Positions 6,711-13,512 of a stretch of 14,257 nt of DNA are shown here, one piece after another. This DNA is from Candidatus Accumulibacter sp. UBA704 (GTDB lineage Bacteria > Pseudomonadota > Gammaproteobacteria > Burkholderiales > Rhodocyclaceae), in assembly GCA_002304785.1 (NCBI GenBank), contig DBMG01000050.1, forward strand, positions 8,000 through 22,256, given 5' to 3'. Numbering within the stretch: the first letter of the stretch is position 1; every line of letters begins with the position of its first letter. Below the pieces are notes generated by a model. It was not told the DNA's origin. It did not search any database and saw nothing but the letters and a program-made list of their open reading frames with translations. A program made the position numbers and the translations under genes.

Positions 6711-6744
6711 TGAGAGGAATCCGGCTTCGCCGGTAGATGCCGGC
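6699..6744. repeat. Nested inverted repeats over the Bug gene stop codon
   Basis: AAGCCGGATT at 6699-6708 pairs perfectly with 6718-6727 across a 9-base loop. CCGGC at 6721-6725 can instead pair with GCCGG at 6729-6733 (loop TTC), and that GCCGG can also pair with a further CCGGC at 6740-6744. The helices are mutually exclusive. The first covers the start of the TGA stop. No T run follows, so it is more likely a 3' stabilising or REP-like structure than the main terminator. Confidence 0.6.
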
Positions 6745-6801
6745 AATTTCCGCGGCCACGGGCGGTCAGAGTTGCGGGATTGGAGCAGTAATCAGGAAAT
6801 G

Positions 6802-6835
6802 GCGGCAGATCCCAGCGGGTCTGCCGCTTTTTATT
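6802..6835 (+). terminator. Rho-independent terminator after the Bug gene
   Basis: GCGGCAGA at 6802-6809 pairs with TCTGCCGC at 6820-6827. CCC/GGG extends the stem inward past a one-base bulge, to a 3-base loop. TTTTTATTTC follows directly. It isolates the Bug gene from the cell-division operon downstream. Confidence 0.88.
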
Positions 6836-7070
6836 TCGGAGTTTCGCCACTGTTGTTTTTTCTCTTGGACATGGCTTTGCCGAGCGAGAGCGAAGCCTCT
6901 CTGTCTTTCTGCATACTCTCGTGACAAACAACTTTAACTAGGGGGTTTTGCCCATTGTTTTTAAAGAGTATTTTGTTTGTGTTTTTTCTTGAAAATGCGC
7001 TGTAAGTCCTTGTAGTCATTGAGGAAAGTTACAGAAATACTTCTTGCTTTGCCCTGTTCTTTGTCTTAAA
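6836..7070. other. AT-rich non-coding leader upstream of mraZ
   Basis: No credible gene is seen here. The stretch is strikingly AT-rich against its GC-rich surroundings: 36 of the 110 bases at 6961-7070 are G or C. It holds several T runs (GTTTTTTC at 6981-6988). The dcw promoter should lie in its right part. I cannot name -35 and -10 boxes with confidence; TTCTTG at 7041 with TCTTAA at 7064 is only a weak pair. A 62-codon minus-strand frame at 6831-7019 has no recognisable protein features. Confidence 0.6.
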
Positions 7071-7106
7071 GTGGGGCCTAGTGGTAAAAAGTGGGGAGAC
7101 GGGGTG
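7071..7106 (+). promoter_or_regulatory. MraZ operator: 10-bp direct repeats
   Basis: Four units follow each other at exact 10-bp steps: GTGGGGCCTA at 7071, GTGGTAAAAA at 7081, GTGGGGAGAC at 7091 and GGGGT at 7101. This is the known MraZ box pattern, TGGGN repeats separated by five bases, with a degenerate second unit (TGGTA). MraZ binds such repeats upstream of its own gene and represses the dcw operon in E. coli. Autoregulation here is inferred from motif and position, 33 bases before the mraZ ATG. A 6-7 bp hairpin (GACGGG at 7098 with CCCGTC at 7110) overlaps the last unit in the transcript. Confidence 0.85.
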
Positions 7107-7138
7107 TTTCCCGTCGATCGGCAAGAGGTGCAAATGTG

Positions 7139-7585
7139 ATGTTTCAGGGAGCGACAGCGCTGAGTCTCGATGTCAAGGGGCGACTTGCCATACCGGCTCG
7201 TCACCGCGAGGCGCTGCTGGCTGCTTCGGACGGCCAGCTCGTGTTAACGGCGCATCCTCATCGCTGCCTTTTGCTCTATCCTGCGACCGCCTGGGAACCC
7301 ATCCGGGACAAAGTGCTGGCTGCATCCAGCCTGAATCTGCAATCGGCGGCGATCAAGCGTCTGCTGGTCGGTAATGCCCGCGACGAATCCCTGGATTCCG
7401 CTGGGCGTTTGCTTGTTTCCCCGGAATTGCGCCAGTTTGCCCAATTTGACAAACAGGTCTGGCTGGTCGGCCAAGGCTCGCATTTCGAAATCTGGTCCGA
7501 CGCCGGCTGGCAGCAGCAGCAGGAAGTCTTCCTTGGCATGGGCGACCAGTCCCTTCCGCCCGGTCTCGAGGATTTGGCGCTGTGA
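7139..7585 (+). CDS. mraZ: Transcriptional regulator MraZ
   Basis: 148-residue ring-forming DNA-binding protein with two AbrB-like SpoVT domains. It binds TGGG repeats and controls the division and cell wall cluster. The first half has the family start MFQGATALSLDVKGRLAIPARHRE, with the DxKGRxxxPxxxR motif. The second half repeats the pattern as SLDSAGRLLVSPELRQFA. KQVWLVGQGSHFEIWSDAGW is also characteristic. The ATG at 7139 has AAGAGGTG ending eight bases upstream; GTG at 7136 and an ATG at 7091 are in frame but fit the family less well. It is the first gene of the dcw operon and lies just behind its own operator. The CTG TGA end is the site where a 14-bp direct repeat begins (see 7579-7675). 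Confidence 0.96.
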   Translation: MFQGATALSLDVKGRLAIPARHREALLAASDGQLVLTAHPHRCLLLYPATAWEPIRDKVLAASSLNLQSAAIKRLLVGNARDESLDSAGRLLVSPELRQFAQFDKQVWLVGQGSHFEIWSDAGWQQQQEVFLGMGDQSLPPGLEDLAL

Positions 7586-7675
7586 GCACCGCCGCACGGC
7601 CGCCCGCAGGCGGTGCTTTCCCTCCCACGGGGAGGGGGTCGCGCAGCGATGGGAGGGTGGTGCTGTGAGCACCGC
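7579..7675. repeat. Inverted-repeat-rich insert with duplicated mraZ-rsmH junction
   Basis: GCTGTGAGCACCGC occurs at 7579-7592 and again at 7662-7675, 83 bp apart. Both copies carry a GTGA. In the first it contains the mraZ stop, and in the second the rsmH start. Between them, GCACCGCC (7586-7593) pairs with GGCGGTGC (7609-7616). CCCTCCC (7620-7626) can pair with GGGAGGG at either 7630-7636 or 7651-7657. The latter contains the rsmH ribosome-binding site. Removing 83 bp would restore a direct 4-bp mraZ/rsmH overlap like that of ftsI/murE. This looks like a small palindromic (REP or MITE-like) insertion or tandem-type duplication. Mechanism and origin are not shown by the sequence. Confidence 0.7.
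7582..7668 (+). CDS. Possible 28-codon coupling mini-ORF
   Basis: A frame starting at GTG 7582, which overlaps the mraZ stop as GTGA, reads through the insert without a stop for 28 codons. It ends with TGA at 7666-7668, overlapping the rsmH GTG at 7665, again as GTGA. Its peptide is rich in Gly, Arg and Pro and resembles no known protein. If translated, its use may be to carry ribosomes from mraZ to rsmH. It may equally be an accident of the 83-bp spacing. Confidence 0.25.
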   Translation: MSTAARPPAGGAFPPTGRGSRSDGRVVL

Positions 7676-8618
7676 TCTGGCGCATCGAACCGTGTTGTTG
7701 CGGGAGGCGGTTGAGGCGCTTGCAGTAAAACCCTCCGGTATCTACGTAGATGGCACGTTCGGACGCGGCGGACATGCTCGCGCAATTCTCGAACGGCTGG
7801 GGCCGGAAGGGCGCTTGCTGGCGCTGGATCGCGACCAGCAGGCCATCGCCTCGGCACGGCAAATTAACGATCAGCGGTTGATGGTTGAGCATCGCCCGTT
7901 CGCGGAACTGGGGGATGCGGTGCGGGAGGCAGGTTTCGGATCCGTGGATGGCGTGCTCCTGGATGTCGGAGTGTCGTCGCCGCAGATCGATGAGGGAGGG
8001 CGTGGCTTCAGTTTCCGTTTTGATGCGGCGCTCGATATGCGTATGGATACCTCGCAGGGGGAGACGGCAGCGGCGTTTCTGGCGCGGGCGGATGTTAGGG
8101 AAATCACGGAGGTCATCAGAAATTATGGCGAAGAACGGTTTGCTTTCCAGATTGCAAAGAAGATTGTGGCTGCTCGGAGCGAGCGGCCTGTTACAACCAC
8201 AGGCCAGCTCGCCACGCTTGTACGCGAAGCCGTGCGGACCCGCGAGCCCGGCCAGGATCCGGCGACGCGTACCTTTCAGGCTTTACGGATTCACGTCAAT
8301 CAAGAGCTCGATCAGCTCGCGCTAGCCTTGCCGCAGGCCGTTAACGTGCTCAAAGACGAAGGTCGGCTCGTGGTGATCAGTTTCCATTCGCTCGAAGACC
8401 GTATCGTCAAGCGCTTCATGCGCGAGCAGGCGAACCGCGACAATCTGCCCAAGAACCTGCCGTTGCGTTCCGTCGACTTGCCGCAACCGCGCCTGCGTCT
8501 GGTGGGGAAGCCCGTCAAGGCCAGCGATGCGGAGGTGGCGGACAACCCGCGGGCGCGAAGCGCCGTGATGCGCGTGGCCGAAAGGCTGGCCGGCGGCCCG
8601 GAGCGGAGGGGCGCCTGA
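7665..8618 (+). CDS. rsmH: 16S rRNA (cytosine-1402-N4)-methyltransferase RsmH
   Basis: 317-residue SAM-dependent enzyme (MraW) that N4-methylates C1402 of 16S rRNA, the same nucleotide that RsmI 2'-O-methylates. Visible motifs are HRTVLLREAV at the start, the SAM-binding YVDGTFGRGGHARAIL, LLALDRDQQAI, GVLLDVGVSSPQID, GRGFSFRFDAALDMRMD, and late RTFQALRIHVNQELDQL and VVISFHSLEDRIVKRFM. I chose GTG 7665 because it begins MSTALAHRTVLL, close to the usual N-terminus, and has GGGAGG at 7651-7656, eight bases upstream. The frame is open further upstream but without family similarity. The start codon sits in the loop of GGTGCT-GTG-AGCACC (7659-7673). The gene ends one base before ftsL. Function certain; start well supported. 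Confidence 0.95.
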   Translation: MSTALAHRTVLLREAVEALAVKPSGIYVDGTFGRGGHARAILERLGPEGRLLALDRDQQAIASARQINDQRLMVEHRPFAELGDAVREAGFGSVDGVLLDVGVSSPQIDEGGRGFSFRFDAALDMRMDTSQGETAAAFLARADVREITEVIRNYGEERFAFQIAKKIVAARSERPVTTTGQLATLVREAVRTREPGQDPATRTFQALRIHVNQELDQLALALPQAVNVLKDEGRLVVISFHSLEDRIVKRFMREQANRDNLPKNLPLRSVDLPQPRLRLVGKPVKASDAEVADNPRARSAVMRVAERLAGGPERRGA

Positions 8619-8619
8619 G

Positions 8620-8892
8620 ATGCTGCGCTTCAACATCCTTCTCCTACTGGCAATTCTCGTGTGTTCACTGAGCGTGGTGACATCCCAGCACAAGGCGCGC
8701 AAGCTCTTCCAGGCCATGGAAGCGGAGCAGGAACGGGCCAGGCAACTGGAGGTGGAATTCGGCCAGTTGCAACTCGAGCTGTCGACCTGGGCAACGTCGC
8801 CGCGTATTGAAAAGATCGCTCGCGAAAAGCTGAAAATGCGCACGCCGGAGCCGGCGAAGATCATCACCGTTTCCACGGGGGCCGGGCGATGA
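8620..8892 (+). CDS. ftsL: Cell division protein FtsL
   Basis: 90-residue bitopic membrane protein of the divisome, which with FtsB and FtsQ links early division proteins to FtsW/FtsI. A short N-terminus (MLRF) leads into a transmembrane helix at about residues 4-22 (NILLLLAILVCSLSVVTS). A coiled-coil-like stretch follows (KARKLFQAMEAEQERARQLE onward), ending in the typical ARE-K-KMRTPEPAKI motif. It starts one base after the rsmH stop, with GGAGG about ten bases upstream, and overlaps ftsI by four bases. Sequence is poorly conserved in this family; size, topology and position between rsmH and ftsI make the call safe. Confidence 0.93.
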   Translation: MLRFNILLLLAILVCSLSVVTSQHKARKLFQAMEAEQERARQLEVEFGQLQLELSTWATSPRIEKIAREKLKMRTPEPAKIITVSTGAGR

Positions 8893-10637
8893 TGAATTTC
8901 AGCGGCGCGCGCGGCCACAAATTTGCCGAAAGCCCCGTGCTCAAGCTGCGCCTGCCCGCTTGGCGTTCGCGCCTGATGGCGCTGCTGATTCTGGCGTGTT
9001 TTGCCGTATTGATTGGCCGTTCGTTCTACCTGCAAGTCTTGAACAACGATTTCCTGCAGGAAAAGGGAGAGTCGCGTTATCGCCGCGACCTGGAGGTCTC
9101 CGCTTCGCGCGGGCGCATTTCGGATCGGAACGGGGATGTCCTGGCAGTCTCCACCCCGATGAAATCGGTGTGGGCCATTCCCGGAGATGCCAAGCTTACC
9201 GCCGAGCAGACGAAACAACTGGCCGGGTTGCTGGAAATGAGTGTCAAGGAGTTGCAGCGCAAGCTGGCCAGCGACAAACCCTTCGTGTTCCTGCAACGGC
9301 AAGTTCCACCGGAGTTGGCCAACAAAGTGGCGGCGTTGAAGCTGCCCGGGGTCGGTCAGGACAAGGAATACCGCCGCTTCTACCCGACCGGGGAAATGAC
9401 CGCGCACATCGTTGGCTTCACCGGTGTTGACGACAAGGGGCTCGAAGGCGTTGAACTGGCCTTCCAGAGCCAGCTTCTCGGGCATCCCGGCAGCCGCAGC
9501 GTGATCAAGGACCGGCGCGGCCAGATCGTCGAGGATGTGGGGTCGATCAAGCCTCCACGCGACGGCAATGATATCCACCTGTCGCTCGATTCGAAGATCC
9601 AGTACTTGGCGTACAGTCATCTGAAGCAAGCCGTCAGCGATTTCAACGCCAAGGCCGGCGGCGTCGTCGTCATCGACACCAAGACCGGGGAAATCCTGGC
9701 GTTGGCCAATTGGCCGACCTACAACCCAAACAATCGCGAAAGGCTCACGGGAGCGCAATTGCGCAATCGGGCGTTCACCGATACCTACGAACCGGGTTCG
9801 GTGATGAAGCCGTTTACGGCGGCGTTGGCGCTGGAGAACAGCAAGGTGCGTTTCGACACGGTGATCGATTGTTCGCCGGGCCGGCTGACTATCGGCACGG
9901 CGACTATATCGGACGCTCACCGACATGGTCCGTTGACCGTGGCGCAGGTTATCCAGAAGTCGTCGAATGTCGGTACGGCGAAGATTGCGGCGATGCTGAC
10001 ACCGGAGCAGATGTGGAACATGTACGACGCCATCGGGCTTGGCCAGGCTCCCGGACTGGGTTTCCCGGGCGAAGTCGCCGGGCGTCTGCGCCCTTGGAAA
10101 TCCTGGCGGCCGATCGAGCAAGCGACCATGTCCTACGGGCACGGACTGTCCCTGTCGCTGATGCAACTGGCTCGTGCCTATACGGTTTTCGCTCGTGAAG
10201 GCGATCTGCTTCCGTTGTCGCTCACCAAGGCCGACGGAGGGGCCGTGAGTACGACGCCCGTGTTCAGCCAGCAGACGGCACGCGAGGTTCGGGCCATGCT
10301 GGAAATGGCCGTCCAGACCGGTGGTACCGCGCCAAAGGCGCAGATTCCCGGATATCGCGTGGGCGGCAAGACCGGCACTGCCTACAAGATCGAAGGTGGG
10401 CAATACGTCCGGAAATACGTGGCGTCGTTTGTCGGTCTGGCGCCGGTATCGGATCCTCGCCTGATTGTCGCGGTAATGATCGATGAGCCCACCAGCGGCG
10501 CTCACTACGGCGGCGACGTTGCCGGACCGGTGTTCGCCCGCGTGATGAGCGGGGCGTTGCGCACCCTCGGCATCGCGCCCGACATGCCGGCGGTTCAGGT
10601 TGCGCAGAGCGCACCTTTGACGAAGGAAAAGCTGTGA
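8889..10637 (+). CDS. ftsI: Septal peptidoglycan transpeptidase FtsI (PBP3)
   Basis: 582-residue class B penicillin-binding protein that cross-links septal peptidoglycan in complex with FtsW. A cytoplasmic N-terminus precedes one transmembrane helix (about 28-47, with LMALLILACFAVLIG). Then come the pedestal region (ASRGRISDRNGDVLAVS) and the transpeptidase domain. Active-site motifs are complete: S304-V-M-K307 in EPGSVMKPF, S358-S-N360 in QKSSNVGTAK, and K494-T-G496 in GGKTGTAYK. The first ATG (8889) overlaps the ftsL stop as ATGA; a second ATG follows at 8892. Its stop overlaps the murE GTG. Beta-lactams of the aztreonam/cephalexin type target this family. No anomalies are seen. Confidence 0.97.
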   Translation: MMNFSGARGHKFAESPVLKLRLPAWRSRLMALLILACFAVLIGRSFYLQVLNNDFLQEKGESRYRRDLEVSASRGRISDRNGDVLAVSTPMKSVWAIPGDAKLTAEQTKQLAGLLEMSVKELQRKLASDKPFVFLQRQVPPELANKVAALKLPGVGQDKEYRRFYPTGEMTAHIVGFTGVDDKGLEGVELAFQSQLLGHPGSRSVIKDRRGQIVEDVGSIKPPRDGNDIHLSLDSKIQYLAYSHLKQAVSDFNAKAGGVVVIDTKTGEILALANWPTYNPNNRERLTGAQLRNRAFTDTYEPGSVMKPFTAALALENSKVRFDTVIDCSPGRLTIGTATISDAHRHGPLTVAQVIQKSSNVGTAKIAAMLTPEQMWNMYDAIGLGQAPGLGFPGEVAGRLRPWKSWRPIEQATMSYGHGLSLSLMQLARAYTVFAREGDLLPLSLTKADGGAVSTTPVFSQQTAREVRAMLEMAVQTGGTAPKAQIPGYRVGGKTGTAYKIEGGQYVRKYVASFVGLAPVSDPRLIVAVMIDEPTSGAHYGGDVAGPVFARVMSGALRTLGIAPDMPAVQVAQSAPLTKEKL

Positions 10638-12121
10638 GCGCGGCGATACGCTTTGCCGACCCGGGCGAAATCCTGCGCGGACTGGCCGCACAGGGCGTGC
10701 ACCCCGGCGGCGTAACCAGTGACAGCAGGCGGGTTCGTCCGGGTGATTTGTTCGTGGCCTTTCCGGGCGATTTCGCCGATGGGCGAAAGTACATCCCGGA
10801 TGCCATCAGCCGCGGCGCCAGCGCAGTGCTCTGGCAGAGTGGCGGCGGGTTTGCGTGGAACGGCGACTGGAACGTTGCGAACCTCTGCGCTCCCGATCTG
10901 CGCGCCCTGTGCGGGCCGCTGGCGCACGCCGTTTTCGGATATCCGAGCGAGCGTTTGTCGCTGATCGCGGTTACGGGTACCAACGGCAAGACCAGCATCA
11001 GCCAATGGCTATCCCGATTGCATCCTCGCCGCTGCGCGGTGATCGGGACCCTCGGTGCGGGGTACGCCGAGCGCATGATGGAAACCGGTTTTACCACTCC
11101 TGAAGCGGCAACGCTGGCTCGCTACCTGGCCGATTTTTCGAAAGACGGAGCTCAGGCTTGCGCTCTTGAGGCTAGTTCGATCGGTATCGAGGAAGGCCGT
11201 CTTGACGGAGCACGCGTCGATGTCGCGGTGTTTACCAACCTCACACGCGACCATCTCGACTATCACGGATCGATGGATGGTTATGCCGCAGCGAAGGAGA
11301 AGCTGTTCAACTGGCCGCGCTTGCGCCTGGCGGTGATCAATCTCGATGACGCCTTCGGTCGTGAGTTGGTGCAGCGCACGACGGCGAGCCGCGTGGTCGG
11401 CTATACGCAAGGCGACGGCTTCACGGACCGGCAAGGGGTCGTGCGCGCCGAGTCCGTCGAGGAAGCGGCGCAGGGGTTGTGTTTCCAACTCGTTACGCCG
11501 AGCGGCCGGGCCAGGGTCGAAACGCGGCTTGTTGGACGCTTCAACGTGTCCAACTTGCTGGCAGCGGCCGCCGTGCTGATCGATGCCGGGCTAACGCCGG
11601 CCGAAGTGGCGGAGCGCTTTGCCGATCTGCCGGCGCCGCCGGGGCGGCTGGATGCCGTTGGCGGGAAGGATGAGCCGCTGGTCGTCGTTGACTACGCGCA
11701 CACGCCCGACGCGCTGGAAAATGCCATCACGGCCCTGCGCGGCGTGGCGGCGGCGCGCGGGGGGCGGCTGATTGCCGTTTTTGGCTGCGGCGGGGATCGC
11801 GATCGCGGCAAGCGGCCGTTGATGGGGAGGGTGGCTAGCCGCCTGGCCGATCGCGTGGTGCTGACCAGCGACAATCCGCGTAGCGAGAATCCTGCCGAAA
11901 TCCTTCGGGAAATCAGCGTGGCGGCGCCCGCCGCCGAGGTCATCGAGGACCGTGGCGAGGCCATTCACCTGACGATCCTGCAGGCCAACGCAAATGACGT
12001 GGTGCTGCTGGCTGGCAAGGGCCATGAGCCGTATCAGGAAATCGCCGGTGTGCGGCGGCCCTTCTCGGATATCGAGGAGGCAAGGTGCGCCCTGGCCGCG
12101 CGAGTGGAGGAAAGTCAATGA
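10634..12121 (+). CDS. murE: UDP-MurNAc-L-Ala-D-Glu:meso-diaminopimelate ligase MurE
   Basis: 495-residue cytosolic ATP-dependent ligase that adds the third residue of the peptidoglycan stem peptide. The N-terminal UDP-binding part shows GVTSDSRRVRPGDLFVA. The ATP loop is VTGTNGKTS with Gly115 to Thr120. ALEASSIGIEEGRLDG and TNLTRDHLDYHGSMDGYAAAK follow as in all MurE enzymes, the latter containing the usual carbamylated-lysine region. The DNPRSENP motif, with Asp413 to Arg416, marks specificity for meso-diaminopimelate rather than lysine, as expected for a Gram-negative. The start is GTG 10634, overlapping the ftsI stop (GTGA), with AAGGA upstream. It ends in an ATGA overlap with murF. Confidence 0.97.
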   Translation: MSAAIRFADPGEILRGLAAQGVHPGGVTSDSRRVRPGDLFVAFPGDFADGRKYIPDAISRGASAVLWQSGGGFAWNGDWNVANLCAPDLRALCGPLAHAVFGYPSERLSLIAVTGTNGKTSISQWLSRLHPRRCAVIGTLGAGYAERMMETGFTTPEAATLARYLADFSKDGAQACALEASSIGIEEGRLDGARVDVAVFTNLTRDHLDYHGSMDGYAAAKEKLFNWPRLRLAVINLDDAFGRELVQRTTASRVVGYTQGDGFTDRQGVVRAESVEEAAQGLCFQLVTPSGRARVETRLVGRFNVSNLLAAAAVLIDAGLTPAEVAERFADLPAPPGRLDAVGGKDEPLVVVDYAHTPDALENAITALRGVAAARGGRLIAVFGCGGDRDRGKRPLMGRVASRLADRVVLTSDNPRSENPAEILREISVAAPAAEVIEDRGEAIHLTILQANANDVVLLAGKGHEPYQEIAGVRRPFSDIEEARCALAARVEESQ

Positions 12122-13512
12122 GTGTGAAGATGGACGTGCTGAGTGCTGCCCAGGCCATGTCCGGACATGCGGTGGGCGAGAATGTGCCATTCCTCGGTGT
12201 GTCGACGGACAGCCGGACGGTAGCTGCCGGCGAGTTGTTCATCGCCCTGCGCGGCGATAAGTTCGACGGCCACGATTTCGTCGGAGTCGCGCGGGAACGT
12301 GGCGCGGCGGCCGCTGTTGTGGATGGCGCGGGTGCTGCGGCACTGCGCGATACCGGCTTGCCGCTGATCGTGGTGGCCGATACCCGGCTGGCGCTTGGCG
12401 CACTCGCGGCCCACTGGCGGGGGCGCTTCACGCTGCCCGTGATCGGCGTTACCGGAAGCAACGGCAAGACGACCAACAAGGAAATGATCGCCAGTATCAT
12501 GAAGACGGCATTCGGCGACGCGGCCGTCTTATCGACGCAGGGCAACCTGAACAACGACATCGGCCTGCCGCTCACGCTGCTTAATCTCGATGCCGGGCAC
12601 CGCGCGGCGGTGGTCGAGATGGGCATGAATCACCCGGGCGAAATAGCCTATCTGGCTCGCATCGGCCGTCCGACAGTGGCCCTGGTGACCAACGCGCAAC
12701 GCGCACACCTGGAGGGCATGGGAACGCTGGAGACGATCGCCGCCGAGAAAGGCAGCATTTTTTCGGGGCTGGACCGGGACGGCGTGGCCGTTTTCAACGC
12801 TGCCGATTACTGGGCCGATCTCTGGCGCTCGCAGAGCGCGCACTGCCGGCGCCTCTGTTTTGCGCTCGACGGGACTGCCGAAGTGTCCGGACACTGCCAC
12901 ACGCGCGGTCTGCAGAATCGGGTGACGATAGCCTTCGGCGGGCAGCAGATCGAAGTCGATCTGGCCTTGCCTGGCACGCACAACGCCCGAAATGCCCTGG
13001 GTGCTGCCGCGACGGCGCTGGCCGCCGGCGTGGCGCTGGAAACCGTGCGCGACGGGCTTGCCGCGTTCCGTGGTCTCAAGGGACGCCTGCAACGGCTAGA
13101 CGGACAACATGGCGCGATGGTGCTCGACGATACCTACAACGCCAATCCGGACTCGGTACGCGCCGGAATTGACGTTCTGGCTTCCACCATCGGTCGGAAG
13201 ATCCTGGTCCTCGGCGACATGGGCGAGATCGGCGAGATGACCGGCCAATTTCACGACGAAGTGGGTGGCTATGCCAAGAGCCAGGGCATCGACCGGTTGT
13301 TCGCGGTCGGCGAATCGAGCGCCCTGGCGGCGAAGAACTTTGGTGCCGGCGGGGAGCATTTTCGCAAGATCGAAGATCTGGTCGCCGCACTGGTCGGTGA
13401 ATTGACGCCGGACACCATCGTATTGGTCAAGGGCTCACGCTTCATGCGCATGGAACGGGTGGTCGACGCCATCGCCGCCGCGCAGCCGGGGGAGACGAAA
13501 TCATGCTGCTGA
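12118..13512 (+). CDS. murF: UDP-MurNAc-tripeptide:D-Ala-D-Ala ligase MurF
   Basis: 464-residue cytosolic ATP-dependent ligase that adds D-alanyl-D-alanine and completes the UDP-MurNAc-pentapeptide. The N-terminal domain has GVSTDSRTVAAGELFIALRG. The ATP loop is GVTGSNGKTTNKEM with Lys117. Further family marks are STQGNLNNDIGLPLTLL, VVEMGMNHPGEIAYL, DDTYNANPDSVRAGI, ILVLGDMGEIGE and, near the end, VLVKGSRFMRMERVV. The ATG at 12118 overlaps the murE stop (ATGA) and has GGAGG upstream; an in-frame ATG at 12085 lies inside murE and is not needed. The last ten bases overlap mraY. Length and motifs are normal. Confidence 0.97.
   Translation: MSVKMDVLSAAQAMSGHAVGENVPFLGVSTDSRTVAAGELFIALRGDKFDGHDFVGVARERGAAAAVVDGAGAAALRDTGLPLIVVADTRLALGALAAHWRGRFTLPVIGVTGSNGKTTNKEMIASIMKTAFGDAAVLSTQGNLNNDIGLPLTLLNLDAGHRAAVVEMGMNHPGEIAYLARIGRPTVALVTNAQRAHLEGMGTLETIAAEKGSIFSGLDRDGVAVFNAADYWADLWRSQSAHCRRLCFALDGTAEVSGHCHTRGLQNRVTIAFGGQQIEVDLALPGTHNARNALGAAATALAAGVALETVRDGLAAFRGLKGRLQRLDGQHGAMVLDDTYNANPDSVRAGIDVLASTIGRKILVLGDMGEIGEMTGQFHDEVGGYAKSQGIDRLFAVGESSALAAKNFGAGGEHFRKIEDLVAALVGELTPDTIVLVKGSRFMRMERVVDAIAAAQPGETKSCC

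Noticed and set aside
6831..7019. 62-codon minus-strand frame in the AT-rich leader
   Set aside because: No domain, no clear ribosome-binding site, and it runs across the terminator tail of the Bug gene.
8322..10691. 789-codon open frame on the minus strand opposite ftsL and ftsI
   Set aside because: It is antisense to ftsL and ftsI, whose motifs are complete, and its translation shows only composition bias (Arg, Gln, His rich) with no recognisable domain. Long antisense frames are common in GC-rich genes.
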